From assembly GCF_029203305.1 (NCBI RefSeq), contig NC_089463.1, positions 1,071,001 to 1,135,000 on the forward strand: a stretch of 64,000 nt of DNA, read 5' to 3'. Positions within the stretch are counted from its first letter, which is position 1. Each line of letters begins with the position of its first letter. The notes beneath the pieces are model-generated. The model was not told the origin of the DNA. It made no database searches and saw only the letters and a program-made list of their open reading frames with translations. Position numbers and translations under genes: made by a program. The DNA is from Yamadazyma tenuis. Its lineage: Eukaryota; Ascomycota; Pichiomycetes; Serinales; Debaryomycetaceae. This document shows, one piece after another, positions 19,601 through 29,558 of this stretch.

Positions 19601-19980
19601 AAATGGGCTATTTCAAGTTCGGAGGGTCAACAGTGATTCTTCTTTTTGAGAGAAACAAGTTTAAGTTCGACTCGGACTTGGTTGAGAATAGTAGACAGCA
19701 GATGGAAACGCTTGTTCGAGTAGGTCAAAGTGTGGGACATCTGCCTGGGATAGAAGAGGTCCGCAGAGATCACATGGAGTTCTCCAAGTTAACCGAGAGC
19801 ACTAGGAAGAACTTGATCAGAGTGATTACTGGAGGAGACTTGGCGGATGTGAAGGAGTTCAGGAGCTGGGAGGCTTCTAATTTGACCTTTGACGATGACC
19901 TTGACTCTATGGTGGAGTATGTTTCTGATTATGACGAGGAGGAGGAGAAAGATGAAGATGAAGAAGGTATCATATACTAG
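16648..19980 (+). CDS. PSD2: Phosphatidylserine decarboxylase 2 (C2-domain type)
   Basis: It converts phosphatidylserine to phosphatidylethanolamine in Golgi/endosome membranes. Its 1110 residues contain a first C2-like domain (about 20-150), a second C2 domain (about 365-480, with DMDPFVVVTFGKQTFRTSW), an EF-hand-like middle part, and the PSD catalytic domain (about 790-1050). That domain includes FRLAPQDYHRFHCPVSG and the self-cleavage motif GGST (992-995), where cleavage before Ser994 yields the pyruvoyl group. GGST rather than LGST is the Psd2-type variant. The C-terminal tail is highly acidic. The gene is complete with no sign of introns. Confidence 0.95.
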   Translation: MAIIKRRAPRSSSQLSAATVSPTENLFINIHANRAADLIEESRLDIASRITANRTNPILLANLNGQIKKTKRKLSSNNPSWDQILSLPLKPYDRSSVVTLSVWDKHRGYKNYLGELRIDLALVFGDGDNFTPKTELKWYKLYSNDSQKHFVTGSLLLAFELVVKQKKGLAKRSQTVEEFNPGNQTIVVKVDPPSRKNTEQMKEDFMNSFKAMDLTSVAAPLNKKLELLNDWKKSLIYSDDAKALLVNDQGFYSDSGDVSDISDVSLSEADAASLYSDTHSQRSNELSEPQHNLLPEFDIKEQNHMFSTDDLTTDFDESDAVSLVDNEGGRLDPQTRRTRRFKHRKPKHPERSKFEIKNRKVDGVLFLEVVSCSDLPPVRRLTGMGRFDMDPFVVVTFGKQTFRTSWKRHNLNPIFNERLAFEILKQEKSFEVHFLVLDKDRFSLHDDVASVSIPLKDLTKTATAAPKSMYLRPAAEASGESLELTQEEFTDSELPSNKLITIVENNNLVETMEKRIIRKKLKLKYSDTSRFKTMDLALNLVDDKYKNKYSPKLKVRVRYETYENLRRSFWERLLDQYNLADSQDTNIQEKTYDYIELISLLDTLGCENSDEIVTKFFAKYGRLPWGGDTLQIEQICECLEEHIAADDTNNKLFEIEQCPNCLKKRFINKHDVDIVTHFAICGSKDWSLVDKLLVSSYVTPQLASKRWFTKVLIKLSYGKYQLGSNSANILVQDRMTGIILEEKMGVYVRLGIRLLYKGLDKARTKRIRSLLYKLSVKQGTKFDDPALKHDIPSFVRFHKLDLSECLDEDLSKYATFNEFFYRRLKPGARTIEREDDDRVVISPADCRCVVFDSVVESTKLWIKGRNFTIAKLFNGNFYGLENKDIYRAENCAVAVFRLAPQDYHRFHCPVSGVIKKIKFIEGEYYTVNPMAIRSELDVFGENVRALIAIETETFGTVVMIPVGAMMVGSTILTRQEGEEVKKGEEMGYFKFGGSTVILLFERNKFKFDSDLVENSRQQMETLVRVGQSVGHLPGIEEVRRDHMEFSKLTESTRKNLIRVITGGDLADVKEFRSWEASNLTFDDDLDSMVEYVSDYDEEEEKDEDEEGIIY

Positions 19981-20434
19981 GTATTATATAGAGAGGTAGT
20001 CTAGTAGCATTTGTAAGGAAATAACAAGAGTTTCTATAATCTGATGGCAGTTGCAATCTCTATCTAAACCCCTCTTGTTCAAGAAGGTCTCTCATGATAG
20101 ATACATCTACTTTCGTCCTTTTATATTATTTCATTTGCAACCGTCTTGCATGCTCGTCAACCGTCAAAAAAAGTGAAATTCACGATACCCACAAGTCCTT
20201 TACAAAATGACCCCTAAAAATCACCAAAAAATCAGCTCCATCTCTCATACGATGCTATACTCTATATCTATCATCGCTAACAAAATGCCTCTCGTTCCAC
20301 ACCCCTTTCGGCTAGCATCGTCAGTACTACAACCGGCTACTATTATGCCCACGCACGACCTTCATCGCAACTGCTCAAGTGCGTCTGCCTCGAAAGATAA
20401 GGATAAATAACTTGTCACTTAGTAATAACATAAC
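19981..20434. other. Intergenic region PSD2-GTR1
   Basis: The first part is the PSD2 3' region. The second part is the GTR1 promoter, with pyrimidine-rich sequence and a 67-codon ORF (20207-20410) that looks random. No RNA gene is recognised. Confidence 0.5.
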
Positions 20435-21415
20435 ATGTCATCTTCCAGAAAGAAATTGTTGTTGATGGGCCGGTCTGGAAGTGGTAAGTCATCCATGAGA
20501 TCCATTATCTTCTCCAACTACTCGGCGTTTGACACCCGGAGATTGGGTGCTACTATAGACGTTGAGCACTCGCACTTGCGGTTTTTGGGCAACATGACCT
20601 TAAACCTATGGGACTGTGGAGGGCAAGATGTGTTCATGGACAACTACTTCACCACACAGAAGGACCACATTTTCAAGTTTGTCCAGGTACTTATCCATGT
20701 GTTTGACGTTGAATCTAAATCTATAAATAAAGACATCGAAATATTCATCAAGTCTTTGACAAATTTACAAAAATATAGTCCTGATGCCAAGGTGTTTGTA
20801 TTGCTCCATAAGATGGACTTGGTGCAGATAGATAAGAGGGACGAGTTGTTCAACATCATGATGGACAAATTGCAGAAAATCTCCAACCCGTACCAGTTTA
20901 AGCTTGTAGGGTTTCCCACGTCGATTTGGAACGAAAGTCTATATAAAGCGTGGTCCCAGATTGTTTGTTCGTTGATTCCAAACATGAATCTTTTCAACGA
21001 TAACTTGTTGAAATTCAATCGAATCTTGGACGCTGAAGAAATCATCCTATTTGAAAAAACAACCTTTTTGGTGATTTCGTCCACCAATTCCATCAGACAA
21101 CAACTCAACGGCACCACCACCAACAGTCTCGATAACCTCGATCCCAAGAGATTCGAGAAGATCTCGAACATTATCAAGACGTATAAGCAGTCAATTTCGA
21201 AGTTAAGAACAAACTTCAACAACTTGATTATCAAGGGAAGCAACGACACCCAATTTTTCATTGACGGCTTAACAGACAATATGTTCATAATGATCATCTT
21301 GAAGGACAGCCCCAGCAAGTCTGGAGAGTACGTGAATAATAAAGAGGAGCTAATTGTGTTGAAGAACATCAAGTCAGCCCGAAAATGGTTTGAGAAGATA
21401 GAGAGTGTTAAGTGA
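20435..21415 (+). CDS. GTR1: Gtr1 Rag GTPase (TORC1 amino-acid signalling)
   Basis: This Ras-like GTPase forms a heterodimer with Gtr2 on the vacuole and tells TORC1 about amino-acid supply. The P-loop GRSGSGKSS is near residue 12, the G3 region reads LWDCGGQ, and HKMDLV supplies the G4 motif. The C-terminal roadblock-like domain (about 190-326) mediates dimerisation. At 326 residues it is slightly longer than the S. cerevisiae protein (310). The start is the first ATG in the frame. Confidence 0.95.
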   Translation: MSSSRKKLLLMGRSGSGKSSMRSIIFSNYSAFDTRRLGATIDVEHSHLRFLGNMTLNLWDCGGQDVFMDNYFTTQKDHIFKFVQVLIHVFDVESKSINKDIEIFIKSLTNLQKYSPDAKVFVLLHKMDLVQIDKRDELFNIMMDKLQKISNPYQFKLVGFPTSIWNESLYKAWSQIVCSLIPNMNLFNDNLLKFNRILDAEEIILFEKTTFLVISSTNSIRQQLNGTTTNSLDNLDPKRFEKISNIIKTYKQSISKLRTNFNNLIIKGSNDTQFFIDGLTDNMFIMIILKDSPSKSGEYVNNKEELIVLKNIKSARKWFEKIESVK

Positions 21416-21601
21416 TTCCATGAGGATAGAACTGAGAGAACGGAATATGTAAAAGTTGGGAATGTAACTGTGTCAGTATAATACAAATATATAATATTGG
21501 TATACCTATGGTAGCAAGTGTCGTCTCCGCACCAAAAATTGGATTAAACGACAGGGTGCGGTAAAGGAGAAAAACTTTCAACTTGACGGCTCCGAACAGA
21601 C

Positions 21602-22948
21602 ATGGGAAAACTTACAGAACTATTGCTTCATCCCGATGAATTGAAGGCGGCCATTCAATTGTCCAAGTACAGAAAACCTCTTTTCCCCAGAAACCTCCTC
21701 AAAGAGTCCGCTTCCACCAAAAGATGCTACGAACTCTTGTATATCACCTCCAGATCGTTCAAAGCGGTGATTGAAGAATTGCATACCGAATTGAAGGATG
21801 TGGTCATGGTGTTCTACCTTTTGCTCAGAGCTCTTGATACGGTGGAGGATGATATGACGTTGGACCCCAAGATCAAGGTCCCGTGGTTGAAGTCGTTTAC
21901 AGATTTGCTCAAGTTGAAGGAATACTCGTTCGATAAAGTCAACGAAAAAGAGGTGGACAGAGTGACATTATTGGAGTTCACAGAGATTTTGACCGAGTTC
22001 CACAAGTTGAAGCCTGCCTACCAAGATATCATCACAGACATTTGTAAGAGAATGGGAGATGGAATGGCCAAGTACATTTTGGATGAACAGTTTAATGTTT
22101 CGGGAGTGGCTACTCTCGAAGACTATGACTTGTATTGTTATTACGTTGCTGGAATTGTGGGCGAAGGGTTGACCAAATTGTTTGTCGAGGCTCAGTTCGG
22201 GGACGAAGTGTTGTCTGAAAACAACTACTCCAAGGCCATTTCGATGGGATTATTCTTGCAAAAGACCAACATCACGCGTGACTTCCGCGAGGATTTGGAC
22301 GACGGAAGGTCATTCTGGCCCAAGGAGGTCTGGTCCAAGTACACCGACAGGTTGCCAGACTTTACAAGAACAGATTCACCAGAATATCAGAAAAAAGGTG
22401 TACAGTGTATAAATGAGTTGGTATTGAACGCATTGGGCCACGTCGAGGACGTATTGGTATACTTGTCGCACGTCAAAGACCCATCTTCATTCAACTTTTG
22501 TGCCATTCCACAAGTCATGGCCGTTGCTACGTTGGAACTCGTTTACAACAATCCTAACGTGTTGTACGAAAACGTAAAGATCAGAAGAGGGACAACCTGC
22601 AAGTTAATTTTAAACAGCAGAACATATCCTGGCGTAGTAAACATCTTCAGACACTACTTGAGAAAAATACACCACAGGTCCAATGTGGAAGATCCCCATT
22701 ACTTTGAAATTGGTCTTAAAATCGGCAAATTGGAGCAGATTTGCGACATGTTATACCCAGACCCCAAGCTCATCCCCCCAGGAGTGACAGTGACCAACTC
22801 CTACCGCGAATTAGCGGTCTCTCGACTGCAAATAGATGCTGCTACCCAAGAAGTCATCGATTTGGAGGCCTTCAAATGCAATTTGACAGTGGGGGCCGTG
22901 GTGGTGGTATTGGCCGCAATTGTGTACACATGCGTATCTAGTTTATAG
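21602..22948 (+). CDS. ERG9: Squalene synthase
   Basis: It condenses two farnesyl diphosphates to squalene, the first committed step of ergosterol synthesis, on the ER membrane. Its 448 residues show the Mg-binding motif DTVEDDM, the second aspartate-containing motif DYDLYCYYVAGIVGEG, QKTNITRDFREDLDDGR, and a C-terminal membrane anchor (VGAVVVVLAAIVYTCV). It is complete and typical in length. Confidence 0.97.
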   Translation: MGKLTELLLHPDELKAAIQLSKYRKPLFPRNLLKESASTKRCYELLYITSRSFKAVIEELHTELKDVVMVFYLLLRALDTVEDDMTLDPKIKVPWLKSFTDLLKLKEYSFDKVNEKEVDRVTLLEFTEILTEFHKLKPAYQDIITDICKRMGDGMAKYILDEQFNVSGVATLEDYDLYCYYVAGIVGEGLTKLFVEAQFGDEVLSENNYSKAISMGLFLQKTNITRDFREDLDDGRSFWPKEVWSKYTDRLPDFTRTDSPEYQKKGVQCINELVLNALGHVEDVLVYLSHVKDPSSFNFCAIPQVMAVATLELVYNNPNVLYENVKIRRGTTCKLILNSRTYPGVVNIFRHYLRKIHHRSNVEDPHYFEIGLKIGKLEQICDMLYPDPKLIPPGVTVTNSYRELAVSRLQIDAATQEVIDLEAFKCNLTVGAVVVVLAAIVYTCVSSL

Positions 22949-23076
22949 ACGAGTTAATTACTTTCAATTATCATTAGTTATCAATTAACAGTAGTTCTAA
23001 AAGTAAATTTCTCGATTTGTGAGAAGTTCGGATTTCTGGGGAAACACCGATCCATACAAAAACTAACTTACAACAT

Positions 23077-24126
23077 ATGTCCCATCCGGCTGCTGAACAG
23101 CTTCAATTCTTCATCAGGACCATCGTATGGTCTGACTATGAGATATCAACGCCTATACTCTTGCAGGATGATAATGGTCCGTGCCCGCTAATTGCATTGA
23201 TCAATACGCTCCTCTTAAAGGCTGAGGTCCAACACCGAAATGACCAGTTAAATGATACTGTCGAATCCCACCAGACGACTGCTGTGCTTACCTTAAAACT
23301 GTACTTGGCCCACAAACCACGGGTAGAGCTTCCTGACCTTCTTTCACGTTTGGGTGACTTACTTATCACTTTCCATGAGCTTTCCCCAGACTACGATGTA
23401 GATAAGCTTTTAGAATCGCTACCACTATTGCACATGGGGCTCACTGTGAACCCTAACTTGATAGACGGTTCATTTGAGAAGGACTCTGCCGTTGACTTGT
23501 TCAGCATCTTTGGCTTGAAGCTCAGGCACGGTTGGGTGGTGGATTTGGACTCGAAAGTGGCTGAGAAAGTGAGTCAGTTGAAGTACTTTGATTCGATTCA
23601 GATGTACTTGTTAGAGAACAAGGATGAGGTCTTCACGGGGTGGTTAGAAGAAAATTCCACCCAATTGACTCGGGAGGGGATGTTGTTGTTGAACCAGACC
23701 CTTGAAGATGACGAGTTTGTGGTGTTTTTCAGAAACAATCACTTTAGTACACTTTTCAAGAAGAGCGATAACGACTTTTATGCTTTGCTTACAGATTACA
23801 GCTTCGGTAGCAACACACGGATCATCTGGCAGTCACTTATCTCATCGAGTGGGACCGACGACTTGTTTTTTACAGGAGATTTTGTTCCTGTCTTAGAGGA
23901 GTCTGAAGATGATGAAGGCCTGGCGTTCGCAAGAGAAGTACAACAACAGGAAGATCTCTTATATGCCCAGGAACTCCATGAAAGAGAACAGGAAAGGGCA
24001 CGGAAAGCCAAACAGACCCGTTTGCCGAAGAAGAATCCTCCCGTCAAAGAGCCTATTTCAAAATCCAAAGAGGGCACTAAGGACTCTAAGAAACCCAAGA
24101 AATCAACTAACTGTATTATTGTATAA
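23077..24126 (+). CDS. MIY1: MINDY-family K48 deubiquitinase (Miy1-like), CaaX end
   Basis: Members of the MINDY family trim K48-linked ubiquitin chains. The catalytic Cys36 lies in LQDDNGPCPLIALINTLLL and the catalytic His222 in FRNNHFSTLFK, both in family-typical context. The catalytic domain ends near residue 270. A charged, coiled-coil-like tail (REVQQQEDLLYAQELHERE) and a Lys-rich stretch follow. The protein ends CIIV, a CaaX-type prenylation signal, implying membrane attachment. S. cerevisiae has two relatives (YPL191C and YGL082W), and this may be the single ancestral form. Confidence 0.9.
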   Translation: MSHPAAEQLQFFIRTIVWSDYEISTPILLQDDNGPCPLIALINTLLLKAEVQHRNDQLNDTVESHQTTAVLTLKLYLAHKPRVELPDLLSRLGDLLITFHELSPDYDVDKLLESLPLLHMGLTVNPNLIDGSFEKDSAVDLFSIFGLKLRHGWVVDLDSKVAEKVSQLKYFDSIQMYLLENKDEVFTGWLEENSTQLTREGMLLLNQTLEDDEFVVFFRNNHFSTLFKKSDNDFYALLTDYSFGSNTRIIWQSLISSSGTDDLFFTGDFVPVLEESEDDEGLAFAREVQQQEDLLYAQELHEREQERARKAKQTRLPKKNPPVKEPISKSKEGTKDSKKPKKSTNCIIV

Positions 24127-24161
24127 TATACACTGGGGATATGACGCTATTTATTACATAT

Positions 24162-25436
24162 TTATTCATTATCTTGTTCAGCATCGCCATTCTGCTTATC
24201 GGAATCTTCTTCCTTGGTTTCAGGCTCTTCTTCTCCTTCGTACTCCATAGGATCAAACTCACTTCTGATATTGTCCATTTTCCTCATTTCATCAGTGTTA
24301 GGTTCTCTCAATGTATAGTTGATGGTATCGAATGTGCTCTCTCTGACAAACTTGTTGATCTGACTGTTACCAGAAGTTCTGTACTTCCTCAAGTCTATTT
24401 TCCCTGTCACAGGGTAATAATGTGCCAACCTTCTCTTCTTGGAGTTCTCTGGAGTTACAAACTTGATGGAGAGCTCGTCAAGAGGCTTGGAATACTTCTG
24501 AAAACTCATGTCATAGTTTCTTATGAATTTGAATCCAAACTTGTCGTTCTGGTCTTCGGTCACCAAATTACTTGGTTTATTTGGGTCTTCAGAGTTCAAT
24601 GCTTCGTATAACCTTTCAACTTCTTCTTTAGACGTATCTTCGTACAAAGACATCCATTCACCGTCATTACTAGTAATAGGCTTGAATACAGCTGTTGAAA
24701 TAATCTTCCTTTGGAGGTTTTCGTCGTATTTATCCTTCTGCTGTGTCTTGAGGGTATCCCATTCTCTTTTAACAGATGCAGACCCACTGAGTTTAATCGT
24801 CAAGAACTTGGAGTCCATCATCGAAGTGTCAGGCAATAATGGCCATGCGTTAACAGCCTTCAAGTGTTTTTTGGTAGGATGAACCAACTTCTTGAAGTCT
24901 TTTAACGATTCTTGTGCAACATCGAATGTTCTTTCCACTGCTTTTAACTGAGTTTCACTATCAAACTTCTCTTCTTCTTGCTTACCGTTGGAACCACTTT
25001 CAATAGCATTCTTCGTTATGGCCCTTTCGGAAATGTATTCGGTTCTTCTTAAGAACGAAACCTCTGGTTCCTTTCTACTAATCTTACCAATACCAGCATC
25101 TCTCAACAAGATTCTGTCATTAGGATGTAATTCCACCGATTCAGAGTTGCGTTCTTTCACAATACTCTTGATATCATTGTTGTCCAAGACACCGTGGTTA
25201 TGAATCAAGTTCAAGTTCATTCCGTTCTCGTCATCGATGTTTTCTATCAAATTTTTGAAGTTGTCTTTTCTAAATAACGAGCTTAAGATTTGATCAGCCT
25301 CTTCTTCTCTCGATAACTTTTCCGTTGTTTGTGGTTTGATGAACTTGGGAGTAATTGGAGGAGGTGGTAGATTGTTGATGTACCTGGCTTTGGCGATGAA
25401 GTCCTGTCTAACAGGTTTCAGAGGTTTGGATGACAT
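24162..25436 (-). CDS. PAF1: Paf1, subunit of the RNA polymerase II PAF complex
   Basis: This nuclear transcription elongation factor is required with Ctr9, Cdc73, Rtf1 and Leo1 for histone H2B ubiquitylation and H3K4 methylation. The start MSSKPLKPVRQDFIAKARYINNL with the PPPPITPKF proline motif is the Paf1 N-terminal signature. A conserved central region and an acidic C-terminal tail follow (GEEEPETKEEDSDKQ). At 424 residues it is close to the yeast protein (445). It converges on MIY1 with a gap of only about 35 bp. Confidence 0.93.
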   Translation of the reverse strand: MSSKPLKPVRQDFIAKARYINNLPPPPITPKFIKPQTTEKLSREEEADQILSSLFRKDNFKNLIENIDDENGMNLNLIHNHGVLDNNDIKSIVKERNSESVELHPNDRILLRDAGIGKISRKEPEVSFLRRTEYISERAITKNAIESGSNGKQEEEKFDSETQLKAVERTFDVAQESLKDFKKLVHPTKKHLKAVNAWPLLPDTSMMDSKFLTIKLSGSASVKREWDTLKTQQKDKYDENLQRKIISTAVFKPITSNDGEWMSLYEDTSKEEVERLYEALNSEDPNKPSNLVTEDQNDKFGFKFIRNYDMSFQKYSKPLDELSIKFVTPENSKKRRLAHYYPVTGKIDLRKYRTSGNSQINKFVRESTFDTINYTLREPNTDEMRKMDNIRSEFDPMEYEGEEEPETKEEDSDKQNGDAEQDNE

Positions 25437-25580
25437 GGTGGTGAGGAACTTGAAGTTGAGAAGTTTTCAACAACCGGCGAGTGCGAAATCCAGTTTCGAC
25501 TGCGAATAAAGCGGCGCCGTATATTGAGGTACAATTATATCTACTACATAAGAAGGGCAAGGGTCGGGGCTGTTTCGACC

Positions 25581-26150
25581 CTAAACCTGGTTTAAGGTGG
25601 TTCCATTAACCACATAAACCAAGTTGTTGAGTCTATCCAAAAAAGCATACACGGAGTTCTTGATCATTTTCTTCTGTAAGGTTTGGATCTGGATGGCTTC
25701 TTCTTCAGTGGTGGTATCAGTGTCAAACTTGAAGAGCAGGTCTTCGTCAACAATCCCATAGTCGGTGGAAGGCATTTCCATGACATTTTTGACTTTTCTT
25801 AACTTATCCACAAAGTCCTTCTCTGCCTCTGTGGTTTTGTCTCCTTTATGGATGATGATGTTTACCGGCAATCGGTCATCGTAGCAGGCTTCGTCCTGGA
25901 TATCTCCCTCTCCGCTGAACGTAAAGGCGTGGATCTGGTTCTTAAAAAAGAGCTTCTTGAATAAATCTGCCTCATCCTGAGAATAGTCTCTCTTGATGAT
26001 ACTGATGTTGATATCTTCGTTCCCCTTGATAATATTCAAGCCGTAGTCAAGTGGATAACTTACAGAACTAGAGTCACTGTAAGTCTCCACACGAGGAAGC
26101 ACAATACCGCTAATTACTCCTAGTGTACACATGAATGGTAAAAAGAGCAT
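25581..26150 (-). CDS. Unrecognised protein, N-terminal signal or anchor segment
   Basis: A 189-residue protein read from the ATG at 26148-26150. It starts with a hydrophobic segment (MLFLPFMCTLGVISGIVLP) that could be a signal peptide, signal anchor or mitochondrial sorting segment. A soluble acidic domain with few cysteines and no second membrane span follows. I do not recognise the family. An upstream in-frame extension to 26243 (220 residues) is possible but puts hydrophilic sequence before the signal. The gene is transcribed divergently from YPT7, sharing about 275 bp of promoter. Confidence 0.75.
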   Translation of the reverse strand: MLFLPFMCTLGVISGIVLPRVETYSDSSSVSYPLDYGLNIIKGNEDINISIIKRDYSQDEADLFKKLFFKNQIHAFTFSGEGDIQDEACYDDRLPVNIIIHKGDKTTEAEKDFVDKLRKVKNVMEMPSTDYGIVDEDLLFKFDTDTTTEEEAIQIQTLQKKMIKNSVYAFLDRLNNLVYVVNGTTLNQV

Positions 26151-26425
26151 TGTGGATTGGGTGCAAAAATATTCCGCAGCCCCAAGTGGAGGTTGAGTGT
26201 TCGGTGTAAATGGCGTTTTTGTGGACAAAAAACACAAAAACAACAGGATTTCGACACATGAAACCCATATCTATCCCTGTGCTCGGAAGTTCAACCTGAG
26301 TAGAGGTACCAGCTGCTCTGTTGTCCAGTTTGTGTTTTTGGGGATTATGAACCGGCACACGCCGCTCCCCAAGTGTTTTCGCGCCAGCAAAATCTCAATC
26401 CATCAAGGATAAATACCAAGAGACG

Positions 26426-27073
26426 ATGTCAGGCAGAAAGAAAACGTTATTGAAGGTTATAATTTTAGGAGACTCCGGTGTCGGAAAAACGTCTTTGATG
26501 CAGCAGTTTGTCAACAACAAGTTTAGCCATCAATACAAAGCCACCATCGGAGCCGACTTTTTGACCAAAGATATCACGCTCGATAACAACAAGCAAGTGA
26601 CTTTACAAATTTGGGATACTGCTGGACAAGAAAGATTCCAAAGCTTGGGAGTAGCATTCTATAGAGGAGCTGACTGTTGTGTTTTGTGTTACGATGTGAC
26701 TAACGAAAAGTCGTTGAACAACTTGGCTAGCTGGAAAGATGAGTTTTTAGTCCAGTCCAATGTTAGCAATCCCCAGGACTTTCCCTTCATAATAATAGGT
26801 AACAAGATCGATGTGGACGAAAACAAGAAAATTCCCTCATTACAGAAGAAGTTGGCCAATATCACCAATAACCAGTTGGGAGGTTTGAACTACCCCGTAT
26901 TTGAAACATCTGCTAAAGATGCCATTAACGTAGAGGCAGCATTTGAAGTGGTGGCCAAGATGGCGTTACAGCAGGAAGAGTTGAACGATGCCAATGGAAA
27001 CGATGTTAGCGACGACTATAATGATGCCATCAACATTCATTTGGAGGGAGACTCTGCTGGATGTGGATGTTAG
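26426..27073 (+). CDS. YPT7: Ypt7 (Rab7) GTPase of vacuole fusion
   Basis: This Rab7 orthologue acts at late endosome/vacuole tethering and fusion with HOPS. The sequence shows the P-loop [13 protein letters not shown], effector region [13 protein letters not shown] (Rab7-specific), [19 protein letters not shown] and [10 protein letters not shown], and the doubly prenylated C-terminus CGC. Length is 215 residues. Confidence 0.97.
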   Translation: MSGRKKTLLKVIILGDSGVGKTSLMQQFVNNKFSHQYKATIGADFLTKDITLDNNKQVTLQIWDTAGQERFQSLGVAFYRGADCCVLCYDVTNEKSLNNLASWKDEFLVQSNVSNPQDFPFIIIGNKIDVDENKKIPSLQKKLANITNNQLGGLNYPVFETSAKDAINVEAAFEVVAKMALQQEELNDANGNDVSDDYNDAINIHLEGDSAGCGC

Positions 27074-27241
27074 ACCTGGTAGAATAGAGTGGGTAGATAA
27101 TAAGGTTATTGATGGAGACATTCGTCTCCTTATATAGTTACGTATTTACTGGTCATTTTCATTAGTCATGTTTTATATTCAATATTGTACATACTAGTAC
27201 ATAGATAATATCTTTTGTTCAATATAGTACATATTTATTAC

Positions 27242-27994
27242 CTATTTCAGACGGTTAATACAAATACACAAAATATTGACAAACAAGTCCACAAGCGGGT
27301 TGGTTTTCTGGTTGCCATTGTGTTGCTGTTGCTGCTGACTGTATCCTTGAGAGTGTGAGTTTTGGTTCTGGTATTGTGGAGCATACAGCTGGTACCCTGA
27401 AGGCTGGTACACCCCCGTGCTGGGTGTCAAGGCCACCCATCTTTGTGGCAACTGGTTGATGGAGGTCTTGCTCAAGTCAATTTGCAAAACACCCGAATTA
27501 TGAGGATCAATTCTGTGAGTTAATCTACTTTCATCACACATGTCGTCGATGGCGGGCTTCAACTTGGCAATACCGTTCTTGGAATGTAACCCCTTCCCGA
27601 CAATGACGTTCAAATGACTCTGGTTGGTTCTGACTTCCTGAACAATTCTTAGTTGTAAAAAGTATTCGGCTTCTTTCACGTACAATCCATGTAAATCAAT
27701 CTCATCCTGAGCTGAATCGGTGTTATTCTCTCGGAAAACATATTCAGCAGCCTGACGATTATAGTGCTCGGCTTCATCCAATACCTGCTTGCTCTGTTCA
27801 CTGAGTTGATGAGCTTTTTGCTTGTTTCCAGCCTTGTAGGCGGCTTGTGATTGCTGAGCCAACTTGTTCCGCTTTTGGTACAACTGCTCGGCCTGCGCCC
27901 TTAAGCTCTTGTAGTTGGAGTCGGTAGCATGATTATAGTCTCTAGTGGGAGCATCATCAAACACCAATTTGGCGCCTCTATCGATAGCTTGCAT
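27242..27994 (-). CDS. DUF1771-Smr domain protein (YPL199C-like)
   Basis: A helical DUF1771 region (about residues 24-90, RAQAEQLYQKRNKLAQQSQAAY) precedes an Smr domain (about 98-180). The Smr domain carries the IDLHGLYVKEAEYFL and VIVGKGLHSKNGIAKL motifs typical of Smr nucleases or RNA-binding modules. A Gln-rich segment follows and the protein ends ILCICINRLK. The terminal CxC next to hydrophobic residues suggests palmitoylation, as predicted for S. cerevisiae YPL199C. The exact function is not established in yeast. Confidence 0.9.
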   Translation of the reverse strand: MQAIDRGAKLVFDDAPTRDYNHATDSNYKSLRAQAEQLYQKRNKLAQQSQAAYKAGNKQKAHQLSEQSKQVLDEAEHYNRQAAEYVFRENNTDSAQDEIDLHGLYVKEAEYFLQLRIVQEVRTNQSHLNVIVGKGLHSKNGIAKLKPAIDDMCDESRLTHRIDPHNSGVLQIDLSKTSINQLPQRWVALTPSTGVYQPSGYQLYAPQYQNQNSHSQGYSQQQQQHNGNQKTNPLVDLFVNILCICINRLK

Positions 27995-28181
27995 TTGAGT
28001 TTGATGGAAATGATTGAAAATTTCAGGTATTTAACCTCGCACATTTTTTCTATAGCCGTACCTGCGTAAACGATGTCTCAACTTCACTCTTAAATTAAAC
28101 ATATATTAATAAACTAACACTAAAAAAAAGAGATAGCACCAATCTTTAAGATGGGAAATCCCCAAAACCAGTTTAATTAGT

Positions 28182-29558
28182 TTACTTCTTAGCAGCCTTT
28201 TGAGCAGCCTTGGTGACCTTACCAGCCTTGTCGGACTTTTCGACGGCCTTGATGACACCAACGGCAACGGTTTGTCTCATGTCTCTGACAGCGAATCTTC
28301 CCAATGGTGGGTATTCGGTGAAAGCTTCAACACACATTGGCTTAGATGGAACCATCTTAACCATAGCGGCATCACCAGACTTGATGAACTTAGGGTTTTC
28401 TTCCAAAACCTTACCAGTTCTTCTGTCAATCTTCTTCAACAAGGTGTCAAACTTACAAGCAATGTGAGCAGTGTGACAATCCAAAACTGGAGAGTAACCA
28501 GAGGAGATTTGACCAGGGTGGTTCAAGACAATGACTTGAGCATCGAAAGAGTCACAACCCTTTGGTGGGTCGTTCTTGGAGTCACCACACACGTTACCTC
28601 TTCTGATTTCCTTGACGGAAACGTTCTTGACGTTGAATCCAACATTGTCACCTGGAACACCTTCGTCCAACAATTCGTGGTGCATTTCCACGGACTTGAC
28701 TTCGGTGGTAACACCAGCTGGGGCAAAGGTAACAATCATACCGGCCTTGATAATACCGGTTTCAACTCTACCGACTGGCACAGTTCCAATACCACCAATC
28801 TTGTAGACATCTTGCAATGGCAATCTCAAAGCCTTGTCAGTTGGTCTGGAAGGTGGGTCGATAGCATCAATAGCTTCCAACAAAGTCTTACCAGAGGACT
28901 TACCAGCCTTGGTTTCCTTTTCCCAACCCTTGTACCATGGACAGTTTGGAGATGGTTCGATCATGTTGTCACCGTTCCATCCAGAAATTGGAACGAAAGG
29001 AACAGACTTAGGGTTGTAACCAACCTTCTTGACGAAGTTGGTGGTTTCCTTGACGATTTCTTCGAATCTGTTCTTGTCCCACTTAACAGAGTCCATCTTG
29101 TTGATAGCAACAATCAATTGTTGGACACCCAAGGTGTAAGCCAACAAAGCGTGTTCTCTGGTTTGACCATCCTTAGAGATACCGGCTTCGAATTCACCGA
29201 CACCACCAGCGATAATCAAAATAGCACAATCAGCTTGGGAAGTACCAGTGATCATGTTCTTGATGAAATCTCTGTGACCTGGAGCGTCAATGACAGTAAC
29301 GTGGTACTTTGGAGTTTCAAACTTCCACAAAGCGATATCGATGGTGATACCTCTTTCTCTTTCAGCCTTCAACTTGTCCAAAACCCAAGCGTACTTGAAA
29401 GAACCCTTACCTAATTCGGCGGCTTCCTTTTCGAACTTTTCAATGGTTCTCTTGTCGATACCACCACACTTGTAAATCAAGTGTCCGGTGGTGGTAGACT
29501 TACCGGAATCGACGTGACCAATAACAACGACGTTAACGTGAGTTTTTCCCTTACCCAT
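28182..29558 (-). CDS. TEF1: Translation elongation factor eEF1A
   Basis: It delivers aminoacyl-tRNA to the ribosome. It is full length (458 residues), with the P-loop GHVDSGKST (14-22), DAPGHRDF and NKMD, followed by beta-barrel domains II and III. Codon choice is strongly biased (almost no CTG), as expected for a top-expressed gene. The 404-codon frame on the opposite strand is an artefact of this bias. Confidence 0.99.
   Translation of the reverse strand: MGKGKTHVNVVVIGHVDSGKSTTTGHLIYKCGGIDKRTIEKFEKEAAELGKGSFKYAWVLDKLKAERERGITIDIALWKFETPKYHVTVIDAPGHRDFIKNMITGTSQADCAILIIAGGVGEFEAGISKDGQTREHALLAYTLGVQQLIVAINKMDSVKWDKNRFEEIVKETTNFVKKVGYNPKSVPFVPISGWNGDNMIEPSPNCPWYKGWEKETKAGKSSGKTLLEAIDAIDPPSRPTDKALRLPLQDVYKIGGIGTVPVGRVETGIIKAGMIVTFAPAGVTTEVKSVEMHHELLDEGVPGDNVGFNVKNVSVKEIRRGNVCGDSKNDPPKGCDSFDAQVIVLNHPGQISSGYSPVLDCHTAHIACKFDTLLKKIDRRTGKVLEENPKFIKSGDAAMVKMVPSKPMCVEAFTEYPPLGRFAVRDMRQTVAVGVIKAVEKSDKAGKVTKAAQKAAKK

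Noticed and set aside
20644..21486. 280-codon minus ORF opposite GTR1
   Set aside because: It overlaps the conserved GTR1 reading frame almost completely and has no family features of its own.
28200..29414. 404-codon plus-strand ORF opposite TEF1
   Set aside because: It is the exact antisense of a highly biased, universally conserved gene. Codon bias removes stop codons on the opposite strand, and its composition is not protein-like.
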